From Gemmatimonadales bacterium (GTDB lineage: Bacteria; Gemmatimonadota; Gemmatimonadetes; Gemmatimonadales; GWC2-71-9), in assembly GCA_013813145.1 (NCBI GenBank), contig JACCSE010000246.1, positions 1 to 7,032 on the forward strand: a DNA stretch of 7,032 bases, given 5' to 3'. Positions 5,127 to 7,032 of the stretch are shown here, in pieces. How positions within the stretch are numbered: the first letter of the stretch is position 1; the number at the start of each line of letters is the position of its first letter. The notes beneath the pieces were generated by a model. It worked only from the letters and a program-made list of their open reading frames with translations, searched no databases and was not told where the DNA came from. The translations under genes and the position numbers were made by a program.

Positions 5127-6259
5127 GCTAGCACCTCCTTGAGCCCCGCGAGCAGGAGATCGGCCTCGCGGAGCGAGAACGACAGCGGGGGCAGCAGCCG
5201 GAGCACCTGCGGATCCGAAGCGGTGCCGGTCAGGATCCGCCGATCGAAGAGCGCGCGCTGGACCTCACCCGCGGGGCGGCCCAGGTGCAGGCCGAGGAGC
5301 AGGCCACGGCCGCTTACCCGGACGATGCCGAGAGCGCGCGCGCCACGGACAAGATAGTCACCCACCCGGATCGCGTTCGCGATCAATTCCTCGCGCTCGA
5401 TCACTCCGATGTTGGCGAGCGCGGCGGCGGCGACGAGTGGTCCGCCGCCGAAGGTGCTGCCCAGGTCTCCCACCGAAAGACACGCGGTGATGGCGGGTGT
5501 CGCCACGACCGCGCCGATCGGCAGCCCGGCGGCGAGCCCCTTGGCGAAGGTGAGTATGTCCGGGGTGACCCCGTAGGCCTCAGCCGCGCTGAAGGCGCCG
5601 CAGCGGCCCACGCCGCACTGCACCTCGTCGAAGATGAGAGCACTCCCGCGGGCATCGCAGATCCGGCGGGCGGCCCGGAGGAACTCGGGCGCGCAGTCCC
5701 GGGCCCCGGCGAGCCCCTGCACCGGCTCCACGATGAGCGCGGCGACGGACTGATTCACCGCGGCATCGACCGCGGCGACGTCATCGAAAGGCACCTTCAC
5801 CGAGAGCGGCATGCCCGCACGGCGGGCGCCATCCTCGTAGCGCGCTCCATCGGTTACCGCGAGGGTCGCCACCGTGCGTCCGTGCCATCCCCCCGCGACC
5901 GACACGATGCTCTGCCGTCCGGTGTGCTTCCGCGCGAGGTGCAGCGCGTTTTCGTTGGCCTCGGCGCCGGAGTTGCAGAAGAAGACCCGGCCCAGCGGCT
6001 CGGGGCAGAGCGCGGCCAGCCGCTCGGCCAACTCTTCGCGCAGGTGATGAGGAACGGCGCTGGAGTAGAACAACAACCGCTCCGCCTGCACCGCGATTGC
6101 GTGAACGACGTCGGGATGGCTGTGCCCGGTGGAGGCCACCGCGTGCCCGCCATAGGCGTCGAGCCACTGGTGACCTTCATCGTCCACCAGCCAGGAACCG
6201 TACCCACGCACGGGACGGACGGGGAAGGGCGGATAGACCGGCAGGAGCGCCGACCCCAC
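5123..6259 (-). CDS. argD: Acyl-ornithine aminotransferase (ArgD-type, class III PLP enzyme)
   Basis: This protein is 378 residues from the GTG at 6259. It converts N-acylglutamate semialdehyde plus glutamate to N-acylornithine and 2-oxoglutarate, using pyridoxal phosphate. Motifs in order are YGGHAVASTGHSHP (36-49), the phosphate loop NSGAEANE (96-103), GGWHGRT with the ring-stacking aromatic (123-129), VEPVQG (177-182), DEVQCGVGR with Asp211, and the Schiff-base Lys240 in TFAKGLAAGLPIGA, followed by STFGG. The start is uncertain. GTG at 6259 has a perfect AGGAGG seven bases upstream and begins the protein near the family N-terminus. GTG at 6310 also has GGAGG and would overlap the argC stop, but it adds 17 residues, including a low-complexity GQVGRGAGGQ encoded by a tandem repeat. 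The stop overlaps the argF' GTG by four bases. Acetyl versus succinyl preference cannot be read from the sequence. Confidence 0.93.
   Translation of the reverse strand: MGSALLPVYPPFPVRPVRGYGSWLVDDEGHQWLDAYGGHAVASTGHSHPDVVHAIAVQAERLLFYSSAVPHHLREELAERLAALCPEPLGRVFFCNSGAEANENALHLARKHTGRQSIVSVAGGWHGRTVATLAVTDGARYEDGARRAGMPLSVKVPFDDVAAVDAAVNQSVAALIVEPVQGLAGARDCAPEFLRAARRICDARGSALIFDEVQCGVGRCGAFSAAEAYGVTPDILTFAKGLAAGLPIGAVVATPAITACLSVGDLGSTFGGGPLVAAAALANIGVIEREELIANAIRVGDYLVRGARALGIVRVSGRGLLLGLHLGRPAGEVQRALFDRRILTGTASDPQVLRLLPPLSFSLREADLLLAGLKEVLA
5133..5140 (-). promoter_or_regulatory. Strong Shine-Dalgarno of argF'
   Basis: AAGGAGGT on the minus strand lies six bases (GCTAGC) before the GTG at 5126 and inside the last codons of argD. 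It is the clearest ribosome binding site in the window and fixes the argF' start despite the GTG codon. Confidence 0.8.
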
Positions 6260-6260
6260 C

Positions 6261-6292
6261 GTCTGCCCTCCTGCCCCCCTGCCCACCTGCCC
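6261..6292 (-). repeat. Four tandem 8-base GGGCAGGN units with G-quadruplex potential
   Basis: On the minus (transcribed) strand the units are GGGCAGGT, GGGCAGGG, GGGCAGGA and GGGCAGAC. The last unit is diverged at its end. There are four G-tracts of at least three, separated by 4-5 base loops, which fits a G-quadruplex in DNA or mRNA. The third and fourth units create AGGAGG (6272-6267), the likely ribosome binding site of argD. Gain or loss of a unit would shift frame if argD began upstream at 6310. Confidence 0.85.
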
Positions 6293-6303
6293 AGCGGCTG
6301 TTG

Positions 6304-7032
6304 TCAGCACGGGAACATCCCTCCACCACGCAACCCCGCCGTCTCCTCCAGCCCCAGTGCCAGGTTCATCGCCTGAATCGCCTGACCGCCGGCCCCTTTC
6401 ACCAGGTTGTCGATCGCGACCATCACCTGCACCTCGCATCCGTCGGCGCTCGCCACGGCGTGCAGCAGCGCGTAGTTGGTGCCGACGGCGTGAGTCAGCT
6501 CGGGGGGCGCGTCGAGCATCCGGACGAACGGACGGCCGTGGTAGGCGTCGCGATACCACCCGGAGACCGCGGTGCCCGGGTCAACCGCGCCGAACGCCCG
6601 GTTCCCCGGGAGATAGGCGTGCAGAGTGAGGTAAATCCCCCGGACGAACGGCCCCGAGTGGGTCATCAGCCGCAGGGTAGCGTCGGCGCGACCGCTCCAC
6701 TCGCGCCAGCCCTGAAGCACCTCCGCCTCGTGACGATGACCCAACACGGAGTACGCGAAGAGATTGTGGGCCCGCATCGGATGGTGGGTCGTGGCCCGAG
6801 GCTGCACGCCGGCGCCGCTGGAGCCGGTCACGGCGAAGAGCGCGGGCGTAATGTCGAGACCCGCGCGGGCGAGTGGAAAGAGCGCGAGCTGCGCCGCCGT
6901 GGCGAAGCAGCCGGGAGCCGCGATCGCCCGGGCGCCATGAAGGGCAACGCCGGCGACGTCGGCAAGGCCGTAGCTGAACCGCTCGAGCAGATGCGGCGCC
7001 GGGTGAGGCCCGTAGTGGCTGCGATAGAGCTC
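6304..7032 (-). CDS. argC: N-acetyl-gamma-glutamyl-phosphate reductase (partial, 5' end off window)
   Basis: The minus frame is open from the right edge to a TGA at 6304 and gives 242 C-terminal residues. It begins ELYRSHYGPHPAPHLLERF, which is mid-protein. The catalytic cysteine lies in APGCFATAAQLALFPL (about residues 39-54 of the visible part), followed by FAVTGSSGAGVQPRATTHHP and the conserved histidine motif VLGHRHEAEV. The C-terminal part has RGIYLTLHAYL and NLVKGAGGQAIQAMN, the latter typical of ArgC. The enzyme reduces N-acylglutamyl phosphate to the semialdehyde with NADPH. A GTG at 6831 is internal to the catalytic domain and is not the start. About 100 residues, the NADP-binding domain, are missing only because the window ends. 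The stop lies 44 bases before the preferred argD start, or overlaps the alternative one at 6310. Confidence 0.95.
   Translation of the reverse strand, partial: ELYRSHYGPHPAPHLLERFSYGLADVAGVALHGARAIAAPGCFATAAQLALFPLARAGLDITPALFAVTGSSGAGVQPRATTHHPMRAHNLFAYSVLGHRHEAEVLQGWREWSGRADATLRLMTHSGPFVRGIYLTLHAYLPGNRAFGAVDPGTAVSGWYRDAYHGRPFVRMLDAPPELTHAVGTNYALLHAVASADGCEVQVMVAIDNLVKGAGGQAIQAMNLALGLEETAGLRGGGMFPC

Noticed and set aside
2598..5357. A plus-strand open frame of about 919 codons opposite argE', argB and argF'
   Set aside because: It is antisense to three genes with full catalytic motifs, shows no domain, and passes through the palindromic repeat. Long antisense frames are common in high-GC coding DNA.
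5285..6376. Plus-strand open frame of 363 codons opposite argD
   Set aside because: It is antisense to argD, with no recognisable motifs and a composition typical of a shadow frame.
6311..6559. Upstream extension of the argD frame inside argC
   Set aside because: It is Arg-rich low-complexity translation in the wrong frame of argC. No ArgD protein carries it, and better starts with ribosome binding sites lie at 6310 and 6259.

Overview
The window is a high-GC (visibly around 70%) bacterial segment. Almost all of it is one minus-strand arginine-biosynthesis operon. In transcription order (right to left) it reads argC (5' end off the window) - argD - argF'-type transcarbamylase - argB - argE-type deacylase - argH - argR. 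A possible 3' end of an unrelated plus-strand gene converges on argR at the far left. No RNA genes, CRISPR arrays, IS elements or defence genes are visible, and no gene-free stretch exceeds about 100 bases.

The gene set is the acylated-citrulline version of the pathway known from Xanthomonas and Bacteroides. Carbamoylation acts on an N-acylated ornithine (ArgF'), the acyl group is removed afterwards from acyl-citrulline (ArgE'), and argininosuccinate is cleaved by ArgH. ArgB, ArgC and ArgD supply the acylated ornithine, and ArgR is the likely repressor. The acyltransferase and argininosuccinate synthase (ArgG) are not in view. The transcarbamylase carries Val at the position (X. campestris Glu92) that separates acetylornithine from succinylornithine enzymes, and it shares several motifs with the Bacteroides succinylornithine enzyme. 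The pathway may therefore run on N-succinyl rather than N-acetyl intermediates, which is the most notable functional prediction here.

The operon is compact, with a 4-base overlap at argD/argF', 11 bases at argB/argE' and 4 bases at argH/argR. The two clear gaps (argF'-argB and argE'-argH) each hold a copy of the same long palindromic repeat, of the kind that reads as CHPERSEG or VILSEAKG in translation. One copy supplies the last nine codons and the stop codon of the deacylase. A third repeat, four tandem 8-base GGGCAGGN units with G-quadruplex potential, lies at the argC-argD junction and makes the argD start ambiguous. Five of the six start codons chosen here are GTG or TTG.

The organism cannot be fixed from sequence alone. 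High GC, Bacteroides/Xanthomonas-like acyl-citrulline enzymes and dispersed CHPERSEG-type palindromes suggest an environmental lineage such as Gemmatimonadota or a relative; this is inference. I see ordinary core metabolism with some unusual features rather than a new kind of system.
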